A stretch of 39,626 bases of DNA. Source: a virus. The position numbers and the translations under genes were made by a program. How positions within the stretch are numbered: position 1 is the stretch's first letter; every line of letters starts with the position of its first letter. The notes under the pieces were generated by a model. It made no database searches and was not told where the DNA came from. It saw nothing but the letters and a program-made list of their open reading frames with translations. Positions 9,301 to 15,947 of the stretch are shown in pieces. Where the stretch lies: IMG/VR virus record IMGVR_UViG_3300030382_003464, positions 1 through 39,626 of that record. One strand, given 5' to 3'.

Positions 9301-12300
9301 TCATCACCCATTACAATAGTTGGTCCCATTGTTTCATAATTAGAAAAATATCTAGATCCTCTATGACCCCAACCACCATCTGTTCCAATACCCACATCAT
9401 CTGTAATTATATATGGATTTTCCATAAATTTTTGTGTTTCTTCATCTCCGTAATCTATATAACTTGGATTATTAGCTCTACTTCTCATCTTATCAAGAAG
9501 AGTATTATAATAGTTACCTTGTATATAATCTTTAAACCAATCTACAGTACCTTTAAAATCATTATAATCAGGATTTAATTCTGGTTGAGAATAAGTTCCT
9601 GCTGTATAATCATAATGTTGATCTGTATATGGACCCATACCAGCATATTGCCAATCTTCAAATTGAGGATTTTCCCAATTATATACATAAGGTATAAGCC
9701 TTTTTAAACCTCCAGTTGTTTTTTGTTGAGTAAAATCAATTACATCTCCTTCTTTTATTACTCCTTGAGTCTCTTTTCCATCTTGAGCTAACTCAGCTAT
9801 AGTATTAGATAATGTAAGATTATTATCTACAGTAAGATCATTATCAAGAGATGGAAGAGAAGGCATTGCAGTTCTACTTTGTGCAGCATCTTCATAGTAA
9901 CTTGGAGGTCTTGTACCTGAACTCCCTCTTGCATTATGAGGCGCACCATCCATATACTTAGGTAATTCACCACCAATTTCCCAGCCTCCAAATACATTAG
10001 TACCTACTCTAGTATTATCTTGTACTGCTGGTGGAATTTGAAAATCAACTGGAGGATAATATTCTTCTGTCATTGAATGTGCATTTCCTTCAACATCTGT
10101 TGGATAAACTCCTATAGGTAAAGGTAAGTGATCTGGTGCTACAGCTATTTTTTCCTTTTGTATATCCATCCATGGTTTAAGATAGGTAGTAAGAAATATT
10201 TTATTTCTTCTTGGGACATTTCTCTTATATTCTTTTTCTACTGAATTAAAATCTTTATCATGTATTGCTTTAGCAAAATTTTTGAATGTTTCATGAAAAC
10301 CACCCTTTACATTAAATGTATAGTCATTCAACATAAACTGTTCTCTCTCAGTTAAATCATTCCATTTATTATCACCAAATCTTTGATTGTAGTATATCTC
10401 ACTTAGTCTAAGTTTTTCATCTATATCCTCACCTAATAAATCTAGTGCTTGGGTTTCATTAATACCATCTTTGTATTCATCTAGTATATCCCTATCTACT
10501 GGAGCATGACCATGACCTATTGTTGCACGTTTTTCATCTCCTACATAGTGTGGGTAATATTTACCATCCTCAAAGATCTTATAATATGTTTTACCATCCC
10601 ATTTACCATCTGCCCCTAATTTTTTTACAGCAGAGTCTTTTGCTCTAATGTAATCATGCCCACTTTCAGTATCTAATGCAAAATCAATATATTTTTGTCT
10701 TTCACCACCATCTTGAAATTCTATACCTGTTTGTGCTTTTGGTAGTGAACCACCATATTTAATTGATTTAGTTCCCAGCAATCTTAACTCTTCCGCACCC
10801 ATATCTTGTATATCTTGTTTCTCTTTTATTTCATCTGATGCATCAGCTAAGTTATTCATTAACCATACTACATCTTTTGGTTTATATAATCTTAATAATC
10901 TTTGATTCTTTATTGGATCTTGTTTAATAAATTCATTTAACATTTCTAGAGTAAAGGGTTCCTTTTTTGGATCTTTATCTACAGTATATATACCAAGTTT
11001 ATCTAACATATATCTTACTCCCATTATATCTGCACGTGTTTCATATGGACTTAAATCATGCTCTCTTTGATGACGTAATTTACCTTCTGCAGTATTATCT
11101 ACATCTGGAAATGGACTGTAAAAAGGCATCTTATGATACAGACCTTCACTTGAATCCCAAAAAGGATTATCTGGATGTGTTCCATGTGAACCTATGACAT
11201 CTGTATCACTCTTATAGGTACTAATCATTCTGTCCATTATTTCCTTATACATCTTTTCAGGTATTGTAAAACCTGCTTTTGTATTTCCATAACCTCCTAT
11301 ATCTTCTAACGCATGTACTAAATGACCATACTCATGAGCTATTATTTGTTCTATTGAAGCACCAGTCATTTCTTCAAAATTATCCATCATAGCTGGAGTT
11401 ATGTGAATTTGTTTATCTTCAGGATCCAATCCAGTTAATTTATCCCAAGCTGTTTCTAGATGTCCTTCTGCTACAGCTCCTGTACCAGCTAAAGGACCAA
11501 ATCTATTTTCATATGTATGTACTTGGTCAACATCAAAATCTTGATCTTCTCTAAAATGGTTCCAAAATAGATATTCTACTTCACCTGATTTTTGTTTTTC
11601 ATCAGAATATTGACTTGTTGCATAATGTTTATATTGTTTACTATCTAAATATTTTTTATACCAATCATTTACATCTTTTGCATATTTATTTAATGTCATA
11701 TGATAATTGTATGTATCTTTTTCTTCTTCTGCTTCTTTAGCTTTTAGATTTTTTTCATACAAATCTTTAAAATCTTGTATATATTTATCCCCAAGTTCCT
11801 GACTTAATCTACCAGACTTTACCGACTTATTTATTTCTTCTGTTACACCTTCTAATTGCCACTTAAACTCATCCTCATCTAAAACATTATAAACATCTAG
11901 ATTAGTAGATTTTTCAAATGCTGTTTTTGGATTCATTTCATTTTGAACATATTCAAATACATTAATTTCTTTACCTGTTTGATTTTTTTCAAATCTTTTC
12001 AAATTCCCTAAATCATAAAGAAGTTTATGTCTATTACCTTCTAAACCCTCATGAATAAGTTTACTTAATTCTTCAGGATATAACTCTCTGTTTAATTCCT
12101 TTTCTTTTCTTTGTACAATTTTTGCTACCTTACTAGGATCAAGAGATTTATATTTATCAGGATTTCTAGCAATAACTTTACCAATAGCTTGTTGGATGTC
12201 CCCCACATAATCTGGAGCATTCCAATCTACAAAGTAATCAAAAGCCTCTTTTTCAGTCATATTTTCAGTCTTCATTATATGAGGTATAACATCTTCCCTA

Positions 12301-13391
12301 AGTTTAATTCTATCATATAATTTTATAGGATCAAATTTAAAGGTTTCAACTCCCCTCTCATTTAAGACATCTTCTCCACTAATCCACCCAGTAGGTAATT
12401 CACCTTTTACAGACTTATCAACCATCTGTCTAAAATACAAAAACTCTTCTTCAGTAGCATTAGGATTACCCTTAAACCAATCTTTTCTTATACCCTCCTC
12501 AAATTGGAGATTAAAAGCTTTCTCCAATTCATCTGCTGCTTCGTATTTACCTTCCTTAATTAATTTATGATATTCATCAATATGCTTATAAAATCCTGTA
12601 AGAACATCTCTAGAATCTTTTAATTGCTTTACCTTTTTCCAATCATCATTTTTAATAGCCTCTTCTATGTACTTATCTGTTTTTTTCTCTAATGATTCTC
12701 TTGTAGGTTTAACTATTTTATTTGTTACTACCTTCCTACCAGGATTTTTAAATCCTACAAAAGGATTTACTAACATATCCGCAACACCTTTTTTACTAAA
12801 TAAAGAATAAGCAGGCATTGTTTGAGCAGCAATTAACATTTCTAGAGGATTCATAACAGATCTTGCAACTCCTCTAGCAGCATGTTTACCTCCTACTAAT
12901 TCTCCTTCATGCGTGAAGAAACTTCCATTATCAGTTTCATCAATTTCTATATCTGGGGGAGTAGTAGTATATGCTGTAGCATTAAATCCACCACCATCTT
13001 GTGCTTTCCACGAACCTTCACCATATTCCAAAGCATCTTTTTTATTAGGACCGAAGTGGATTAATTCACCACGTCTCTTAGCTTCTAACATTGCAGGTCT
13101 CCAATTATCTGGATTCTCTTTTATCATCAATTCATATGTATCATCCCAACTTCCATCTTCATTTTGAAATAATGTAGGAAAAGAAACCCAATTAATACCA
13201 TCAATTGTTTCAGTCTTCATTATATGTGTTGAATGACTTCCATCAGGATTGTTTCTTACATCCTTTCTTTTTGGTGCTTCAAACTCTATTCCTGTTTGTG
13301 CTTTCCCTCCGTTAACAGAAGGATTTGCGTCTTGATCCGGATTTTCTACCATTCCTAACCAATCCACTGTTGCATTAAAACTTTTTCCCAT
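6348..13391 (-). CDS. Giant multidomain virion/cargo protein: two zinc metallopeptidase domains, GH24 lysozyme, internal duplications
   Basis: A 2347-residue protein. I chose the ATG at 13391 (MGKSFNATVDWLG); an ATG at 13508 would place the promoter box inside the coding region. Order: an N-terminal segment ending in a GEGSWK motif; helical region to about 600; metallopeptidase 1 with H686-E-Y-G-H690 and an ETRAD motif near 784; GH24-type lysozyme about 890-1060 with TIGHGH at 957-962, candidate catalytic E909 and the family motif DYTFNVKGG; metallopeptidase 2 with H1380-E-F-G-H1384 and ETRSD near 1420; a hydrophobic Ala/Gly-rich stretch near 1530-1570; two copies of a roughly 115-residue module (about 1666 and 2030); and a unique C-terminus. 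Recurring short linkers (KAQTGIEF, LPKAQTGIEF, LPKYMDG, LPKYQSEG, LPKAQNG) separate the domains. Both MNNxADAxD blocks end the peptidase domains, showing duplication. Likely carried in the virion to breach the cell wall and act on host proteins at entry (inference). Confidence 0.75.
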   Translation of the reverse strand: MGKSFNATVDWLGMVENPDQDANPSVNGGKAQTGIEFEAPKRKDVRNNPDGSHSTHIMKTETIDGINWVSFPTLFQNEDGSWDDTYELMIKENPDNWRPAMLEAKRRGELIHFGPNKKDALEYGEGSWKAQDGGGFNATAYTTTPPDIEIDETDNGSFFTHEGELVGGKHAARGVARSVMNPLEMLIAAQTMPAYSLFSKKGVADMLVNPFVGFKNPGRKVVTNKIVKPTRESLEKKTDKYIEEAIKNDDWKKVKQLKDSRDVLTGFYKHIDEYHKLIKEGKYEAADELEKAFNLQFEEGIRKDWFKGNPNATEEEFLYFRQMVDKSVKGELPTGWISGEDVLNERGVETFKFDPIKLYDRIKLREDVIPHIMKTENMTEKEAFDYFVDWNAPDYVGDIQQAIGKVIARNPDKYKSLDPSKVAKIVQRKEKELNRELYPEELSKLIHEGLEGNRHKLLYDLGNLKRFEKNQTGKEINVFEYVQNEMNPKTAFEKSTNLDVYNVLDEDEFKWQLEGVTEEINKSVKSGRLSQELGDKYIQDFKDLYEKNLKAKEAEEEKDTYNYHMTLNKYAKDVNDWYKKYLDSKQYKHYATSQYSDEKQKSGEVEYLFWNHFREDQDFDVDQVHTYENRFGPLAGTGAVAEGHLETAWDKLTGLDPEDKQIHITPAMMDNFEEMTGASIEQIIAHEYGHLVHALEDIGGYGNTKAGFTIPEKMYKEIMDRMISTYKSDTDVIGSHGTHPDNPFWDSSEGLYHKMPFYSPFPDVDNTAEGKLRHQREHDLSPYETRADIMGVRYMLDKLGIYTVDKDPKKEPFTLEMLNEFIKQDPIKNQRLLRLYKPKDVVWLMNNLADASDEIKEKQDIQDMGAEELRLLGTKSIKYGGSLPKAQTGIEFQDGGERQKYIDFALDTESGHDYIRAKDSAVKKLGADGKWDGKTYYKIFEDGKYYPHYVGDEKRATIGHGHAPVDRDILDEYKDGINETQALDLLGEDIDEKLRLSEIYYNQRFGDNKWNDLTEREQFMLNDYTFNVKGGFHETFKNFAKAIHDKDFNSVEKEYKRNVPRRNKIFLTTYLKPWMDIQKEKIAVAPDHLPLPIGVYPTDVEGNAHSMTEEYYPPVDFQIPPAVQDNTRVGTNVFGGWEIGGELPKYMDGAPHNARGSSGTRPPSYYEDAAQSRTAMPSLPSLDNDLTVDNNLTLSNTIAELAQDGKETQGVIKEGDVIDFTQQKTTGGLKRLIPYVYNWENPQFEDWQYAGMGPYTDQHYDYTAGTYSQPELNPDYNDFKGTVDWFKDYIQGNYYNTLLDKMRSRANNPSYIDYGDEETQKFMENPYIITDDVGIGTDGGWGHRGSRYFSNYETMGPTIVMGDEDNDAHDNATRKGILAHEFGHADKRMLTIDDIINKEITSRNKKLQDGTIDKDHHDARAHETRSDLVEFRHDLQDQNIFNSTGDFKEFTKEDLKKAKNKEGIGQRLFKYFNDEDIIWFMNNFADATDQISDDLPPVLNAKYGGQYNWALDLRSSKTPHAQAGLETASAIGNTTKKGIIAAEALGALSSNAVLSNMGHTAGALAVPVTMANMYMDGQKNSGGKVGYTQNPYYDPNQEGDKYGPVGSNSQFVPAGGIIKEHKPSIWNNKTSIYNDNDEAQAGKEVKSDDIYANDRYSQSAAKYKKMLPKYQSEGAWDEFEKSKVGKFVDAKGLRRDKDHLMATVGDYFGYESDEGKDFALDAAAVFHPGPDFVHAGTKWDEGKYTDAALYAGFGILPFSAGPLVKGTKKHIINPVKNLFKSAPTPRGTVYNEFGQIKTSFDNKLIDKTPIDQSTGKPGKYIIREGNLPGRKGNFRISVQGSKGGGGDEMVQIYKGLGDDKNMMQLIKRTDKPNSYYLDMSMESPIDAGQALKYLEEYVPKGATISSSATLSLDSYKLMLNRIKRGKFSHVPSGPQVQGEDIYGGRVQLNTLSKDMSSTVDRANKQTKEWADEAVNKINKMLKDADVPGKAKVIKISPGGIEPYFGVDMPNLDLKMEYQKGGFVNKYQNEGELPKAQNGWNEFEDSKLGKFVNAKGLRRDGEYMMNTIGDYFGYENTPEDARKMGLDASAMVNPVPDFINAYDHAQQGKNTDAALYAMFGILPFSAGPLVKGTKQYLINPIKDAIERFGSKKFGYWTNPGQSATHTYNPRSKTWIDNNAPKVQEELLKNDIEYVAKQDYFINRVTKLQQYKIKTTEEIKLFKINNPGKPLPHKLERVDNAINKQLDNIDNILNNIPPTYTHMKEGPGPFGLVPDYSKPTWKGPTMKSSYKDMNQKLIKQLKKAEELDLERMVGDYKWDNRNIFKKYFDTPKHPFNADPTALKPFWLDY
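6971..7303 (-). repeat. Internal module copy B of the giant protein
   Basis: Encodes the second copy of a module of about 110 residues: WNEFEDSKLGKFVNAKGLRR, then a DYFGYE block, DASAMVNPVPDF, DAALYAMFGILPFSAGPLVK and LINPI. Copy A lies at 8065-8394. Protein identity is high in blocks (GKFV.AKGLRRD, ILPFSAGPLVKGTK) while the DNA has drifted, so the duplication is old but under constraint. The pattern (aromatic start, P.PDF, ALYA, ILPFSAGP.VKG) recalls pre-toxin spacer domains of polymorphic toxins; that link is only a suggestion. Confidence 0.7.
8065..8394 (-). repeat. Internal module copy A of the giant protein
   Basis: First copy of the module described for 6971-7303: WDEFEKSKVGKFVDAKGLRR, DYFGYES, DAAAVFHPGPDF, DAALYAGFGILPFSAGPLVK and IINPV. 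It begins right after the linker LPKYQSEG, as copy B begins after LPKAQNG, so linker plus module were duplicated together. Downstream of copy A is a unique segment of roughly 240 residues with a GSKGGGGDEM loop; downstream of copy B is a different C-terminus, so each module precedes a different effector-like tail. Confidence 0.65.
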
Positions 13392-13616
13392 ACTATAATA
13401 TACTAAAATTACAGGACCTATACAAGTATCCCCACGGCCTTTTACAAAACGGGGGACACCCCCTACAAACATACCCCATAGTTTTAAAAAAAGTTGTATG
13501 CATGGCATTGTAGTTGGGTCCTAGCCAATCAGCTCCCTCACTTTTTCCTGTCTGTGTGTACCCCCCGGTGCATCAGTCAACTTAAATAATTTTTTATTAA
13601 TTAAAACAAATTTATC
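13392..13616. promoter_or_regulatory. Divergent control region between late and early blocks
   Basis: A 225-base gap between the giant minus-strand gene and the first plus-strand gene, richer in G/C than its surroundings. On the minus strand TATGTTTG (13466-13473) fits the Bacteroidota -7 box and would start a leader of about 70 bases for the giant gene. Just downstream of it is a G5-ACA-C5 inverted repeat (13451-13463). On the plus side no TAnnTTTG is visible; the leader before 13617 ends in a TTAATTAA-containing A/T tract like several other plus-strand genes. The C-rich stretches CCTCACTTTTTCCTG and ACCCCCCGG remain unexplained. Confidence 0.5.
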
Positions 13617-13943
13617 ATGAAAAAGAAAGTATTTTTCAAAAAAATCACAGCTTCAAGGAAGGCTGTAGTGTTCTGTGTTAAGAAACCTTCAGCACAACAA
13701 GTTGCACAATCAGGTAAATCAACCACAGTAAACTTTAAAATGGGTGATGCTACCGTAACTGGCCGTAAGGCTTTTCACAACTTTGGAACTCAGTACTTCG
13801 TTCAGTTAGACTGTACGTCACTGAACAAATCACAACAACCAAAGGTTGGTGATGAGTTCACAATTGTTGCCACTGACAAGCCAGTTGTCAACAACACAAC
13901 CGGTGAGGCAATGCCTAACCTGTTCTGGGGTTACGCTGGGTAA
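13617..13943 (+). CDS. Unknown early protein, unusual codon use, probably highly expressed
   Basis: A 108-residue protein of no family I recognise. It starts with a strongly basic segment (MKKKVFFKKITASRKAVVF) and continues as beta-rich sequence (STTVNFKMGDATVTG, FGTQYFVQLDCTSLN, GDEFTIVATDKP) ending in an aromatic tail FWGYAG; the beta region could be an OB-like or small-barrel fold. Codons are clearly less AT-biased than in neighbouring genes (many C-ending codons such as AAC, ACC, TTC), suggesting translation tuned to host tRNAs or a different origin. It is the first plus-strand gene beside the divergent control region, stands alone, and is followed at once by strong hairpins and a terminator. 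An early abundant DNA- or RNA-binding protein is a reasonable guess, no more. Confidence 0.6.
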   Translation: MKKKVFFKKITASRKAVVFCVKKPSAQQVAQSGKSTTVNFKMGDATVTGRKAFHNFGTQYFVQLDCTSLNKSQQPKVGDEFTIVATDKPVVNNTTGEAMPNLFWGYAG

Positions 13944-14011
13944 CCAGCTGGGAGAACTGTTGAGTTCTCTCTCTTCTAAAGTGGATCACTATCATAGTGA
14001 CTCCTCTTTAG
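13924..14011 (+). other. Stacked hairpins at the stop codon and 3' region of the first early gene
   Basis: Three inverted repeats in a row. GCTGG-gtaa-CCAGC spans the stop codon, and the overlapping GGTTAC/GTAACC pair offers an alternative fold. AGAACT-gttg-AGTTCT follows. Then comes a long hairpin with CTAAAG/CTTTAG at its base, GGA/TCC, and TCACTAT-c-ATAGTGA at its top (about 13976-14011). No U-tract follows directly, so this looks like a 3' protective or processing structure rather than a simple terminator. Confidence 0.6.
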
Positions 14012-14052
14012 CAGGTAACCAAACCATACTCACTCAGAATTGAAGGTCACTC

Positions 14053-14104
14053 AGTACATTTTTGATTAAATAGTACTCAAACCTTCTTCTGTCTTGGTTT
14101 TTTT
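14053..14104 (+). terminator. Probable intrinsic terminator of the 13617 gene
   Basis: AAACC (14079-14083) pairs with GGTTT (14096-14100) across a 12-base loop and runs into seven T residues (14098-14104). It is preceded by a second small hairpin AGTAC/GTACT (14053-14077). The stem is short, so efficiency is uncertain, but the placement after an isolated gene fits termination. Confidence 0.5.
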
Positions 14105-14143
14105 GAAGAATATGTTAGAGAAACTCTGTGAGGGTAATCACAA

Positions 14144-14170
14144 TTACCACATATTACCACTTCTTACCAC
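14144..14170 (+). repeat. Three direct repeats TTACCAC at exact 10-base spacing
   Basis: TTACCAC occurs at 14144, 14154 and 14164 with a constant 10-base period (ATTACCAC, ATTACCAC, CTTACCAC), about one DNA helix turn. The first copy also forms an inverted repeat with GGTAAT just upstream (GGTAAT-caca-ATTACC). Helix-phased direct repeats are typical of binding sites for a protein array, such as an operator or replication iterons. They lie in noncoding DNA between the first early gene and the next operon. Confidence 0.6.
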
Positions 14171-14200
14171 ATGAGTAACTGATAACACCATATAAAGGAT

Positions 14201-14296
14201 ATAGCTATCATAAGAGCATAAACATTCAATTAGGTATGAACATGGAGGTAGACACTATGTAAGTGTTCACATGTTCTAACTCTTATGTATAGTTAT
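14201..14296 (+). ncRNA. Long structured RNA element in the early leader
   Basis: ATAGCTATCATAAGAG (14201-14216) pairs with CTCTTATGTATAGTTAT (14280-14296), giving about 16 pairs with one G-U and one bulge. Inside, GAACATG (14238-14244) pairs perfectly with CATGTTC (14270-14276), and ACACT-atgta-AGTGT caps the structure. The pairing is too long and nested to be chance. It is not a tRNA: there is no T-arm signature and the base stem is too long. No U-tract follows. It is either an independent small RNA, an RNase III-type processing site, or a leader element for the small-gene operon that starts about 60 bases downstream. Confidence 0.65.
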
Positions 14297-14354
14297 ACTC
14301 TCTCTATAGAGAATGAGCATATTAGTATCCCAAATCTTAAAAAATAATATAGTT

Positions 14355-14555
14355 ATGACAATAGAAGAATTAAGAAAGAACTTACCTGAGTTAACTGAAC
14401 AAGAACTACAGTACTGCATGTTCATGATGAATAAGGATGAAAGAGAAGCAGAGAATAGAAAGAAAGATAAGAGTCGTGCTAAAGGACAAGTTATAACAAG
14501 TAAAGGTAATATAAGATATGATGAGTTTGATGATGAGGGATATATGGGAGGTTAA
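14355..14555 (+). CDS. Small early protein, unknown function
   Basis: A 66-residue, highly charged protein starting MTIEELRKNLPELTEQEL. I prefer the ATG at 14355; an upstream ATG at 14313 would add 14 residues but lies immediately at the end of the structured leader. Helical N-terminal half, then a very basic segment (ENRKKDKSRAKGQ) and an acidic end (YDEFDDEGYMGG). No family recognised. First gene of a run of very small plus-strand genes, a pattern typical of phage early host-takeover regions. Confidence 0.5.
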   Translation: MTIEELRKNLPELTEQELQYCMFMMNKDEREAENRKKDKSRAKGQVITSKGNIRYDEFDDEGYMGG

Positions 14556-14568
14556 AAAATTTAAAGAC

Positions 14569-14760
14569 ATGGCGGAAAATAGAAAAAAAAAGAATAAAGA
14601 GTTAAAAGGTAAAACATTTGTTAATAATCTTTGGAGTAGAACACCTAAGAAAATAAATGGTAGTTATCCTAAGCTTACTGGTATTGATCGTAAGTTTAAG
14701 GAGGCAGAGTTAGATGCTGACTATAATGCTATGTCTGACTACTATGAGGATTATCCTTAA
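14569..14760 (+). CDS. Small basic early protein, unknown function
   Basis: A 63-residue protein from the ATG at 14569 (MAENRKKKNKELKG), 13 bases after the previous stop; an ATG at 14518 in the same frame would overlap the previous gene by 38 bases and is less likely. Basic N-terminal half, acidic aromatic C-terminus (NAMSDYYEDYP). No recognisable domain. It resembles the preceding small protein in its basic-then-acidic layout. Confidence 0.5.
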   Translation: MAENRKKKNKELKGKTFVNNLWSRTPKKINGSYPKLTGIDRKFKEAELDADYNAMSDYYEDYP

Positions 14761-14975
14761 CAGTTATCTAAGCGGGACAACTTAACGTTGTCTGTAAATA
14801 AATCTTTTGAGGTGAGGTCTCACATAAGTAAGTGAACAGCCAAAGAATACTCTTAGGGTGAGTTTCATATCTATATGGTATGTGTAATTCCACTGCGCTT
14901 AATATTATAATCAATTATCAGGTTTACTTACTAACCAACATTTGTCGTAAAATGAAAAGATAATTGATTGAGAGG
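14761..14975 (+). other. Noncoding interval with a three-way-junction RNA (14909-14969)
   Basis: No credible gene in these 215 bases. AATCAATTATC (14909-14919) pairs perfectly over 11 bases with GATAATTGATT (14959-14969). The enclosed loop carries two smaller hairpins, GGTT/AACC and CATTT/AAATG, so a three-way junction is the natural fold. Upstream, GACAAC-ttaac-GTTGTC (about 14776-14792) and GTGAG-gt-CTCAC (about 14811-14822) are further short inverted repeats. The next small gene begins 7 bases after the junction, so it may gate translation. Confidence 0.5.
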
Positions 14976-15107
14976 ATGAGCTTGAGAGATAATGGTCATA
15001 CATTCGTAAGGTATAAAGTGGAGAGGTACGGTGGAAGAGTTCCATTTAGTGCTGCTAAGTCCTTAATTAGAGCTTTACACCATTATTCTCATTCTCTTTC
15101 TATCTAA
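14976..15107 (+). CDS. Small early protein, 43 residues
   Basis: Starts MSLRDNGHTFVRYKVERYGG and ends in a short helix (AAKSLIRALHHYSHSLSI). The ATG at 14976 has an AGAGG stretch immediately before it, too close for a normal ribosome-binding site, and lies just past an 11-bp RNA stem. Composition is less AT-biased than the flanking noncoding DNA. No family recognised; the coding call rests on an intact frame, position and composition. Confidence 0.4.
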   Translation: MSLRDNGHTFVRYKVERYGGRVPFSAAKSLIRALHHYSHSLSI

Positions 15108-15120
15108 TTATAATACTATT

Positions 15121-15276
15121 ATGGCTAAATTAAATAACAAACAGAAGAGAGGTATACGTAGACAAGTAGACATTGACCTTGGTGTTAATGATCCTTCTCA
15201 TAGTATACATAAGAATAAGAAGAAGTATAACCGTAAAGCTAAACATAAAAAGAAAGATGATCATGGAAATAATTAA
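15121..15276 (+). CDS. Small very basic early protein, 51 residues
   Basis: MAKLNNKQKRGIRRQVDIDLG, then NDPSHSIHKNKKKYNRKAKHKKKDD: about a third Lys/Arg/His. Likely nucleic-acid binding by charge alone. It overlaps the next start by 14 bases (ATG at 15263), consistent with coupled translation. No known domain. Confidence 0.5.
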   Translation: MAKLNNKQKRGIRRQVDIDLGVNDPSHSIHKNKKKYNRKAKHKKKDDHGNN

Positions 15277-15526
15277 AATATTTATGTTAATCACAGCTAT
15301 ATCTAGCAATTCAAATGAATTGATACAAGAGTATAGTTATTCTACACATGTAATCACAGAAGATAGTATTAATTGGTATGGTGATTGTAGTAATGATACT
15401 ATAATATGTGAGAAAAATGAAGAAATAGGAAATATATTAACACGAATTACAATCAAACATAACTTAGAAGATATGGATTATATAATTATTTATCCTGACT
15501 CAATAAGTTATACAATAAGAAAATAA
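15263..15526 (+). CDS. Small protein with short hydrophobic N-terminus
   Basis: An 87-residue protein from the ATG at 15263 (MEIIKIFMLITAISSNSNEL). The first 14 residues are hydrophobic, like a short signal or anchor, but there is no lipobox cysteine. The remainder is polar and beta-like (YSTHVITEDSINWYGDC, NDTIICEKNEE) with two cysteines that could pair if the protein is exported. Unknown function; a periplasmic or membrane-facing early protein is possible. Confidence 0.45.
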   Translation: MEIIKIFMLITAISSNSNELIQEYSYSTHVITEDSINWYGDCSNDTIICEKNEEIGNILTRITIKHNLEDMDYIIIYPDSISYTIRK

Positions 15527-15532
15527 AATATT

Positions 15533-15643
15533 ATGACATTTATTAAAGTAATATACTATTATTTTGGAACTATTGCAATATGGTTTATAATTGCAGTAAT
15601 ATTATTTATAATCATTTTAATATTTAAAAATAATAAAAGATGA
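15533..15643 (+). CDS. Tiny single-pass membrane protein, 36 residues
   Basis: MTFIKVIYYYFGTIAIWFII continues into VILFIIILIF and ends KNNKR: one transmembrane segment of about 22 residues with a basic cytoplasmic tail. Its stop overlaps the next start (ATGA at 15640). It could be an early membrane-acting peptide; holin-like action is not supported by its early position. Confidence 0.5.
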   Translation: MTFIKVIYYYFGTIAIWFIIAVILFIIILIFKNNKR

Positions 15644-15819
15644 ATGATAAATGGTGGCTCATAGAAACTTTCTTAAAGAAAGATAAACAATATACAGTTG
15701 GTGGACCAAGATCTAACTGGAGAGTTAAGGTATATCCAAAACCTAGAGTTTGGATCACAGAAGATACAATCAAGGAAGCTGAAAAATTTAATAAACGTAA
15801 TAAAAGAAAAAAATCATGA
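15640..15819 (+). CDS. Small basic protein, 59 residues
   Basis: Starts MNDKWWLIETFLKKDKQYTV and ends in a Lys/Arg-rich helix (KEAEKFNKRNKRKKS). Aromatic-rich N-terminus and two valine-rich strands (NWRVKVYPKPRVWI). Linked to both neighbours through ATGA overlaps, strong evidence that this chain of tiny frames is translated. Function unknown. Confidence 0.5.
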   Translation: MNDKWWLIETFLKKDKQYTVGGPRSNWRVKVYPKPRVWITEDTIKEAEKFNKRNKRKKS

Positions 15820-15947
15820 GACTAGTATTTGAAAAAATTCCAATGTTTGCAATTATTCCAGCAATAGTATGGGATATTGAAGATGATCACATAACTATAG
15901 GTATATTACTCGGTATATTTATAATTGCAATAGAATATCAAAGATGA
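15816..15947 (+). CDS. Tiny membrane protein, 43 residues
   Basis: MRLVFEKIPMFAIIPAIVW, then a charged loop DIEDDH and a second hydrophobic stretch ITIGILLGIFIIAI ending EYQR: a two-segment hairpin or a single long segment. Joined to the previous and next genes by ATGA overlaps. Unknown function. Confidence 0.5.
   Translation: MRLVFEKIPMFAIIPAIVWDIEDDHITIGILLGIFIIAIEYQR

Noticed and set aside
13392-13508. An N-terminal extension of the giant protein from the ATG at 13508
   Set aside because: It would put the TATGTTTG promoter box and the G5/C5 inverted repeat inside the coding region; the ATG at 13391 gives a soluble, sensible N-terminus.
13846-14043. A 65-residue plus-strand frame overlapping the end of the 13617 gene
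   Set aside because: Runs through the stop-codon hairpins in another frame and has a composition typical of an out-of-frame reading (Leu/Ser/Gln repeats).
14144-14170. CRISPR-like repeat array
   Set aside because: Repeats are 7 bases with 3-base spacing; no spacer structure. No CRISPR array or cas gene elsewhere in the window.
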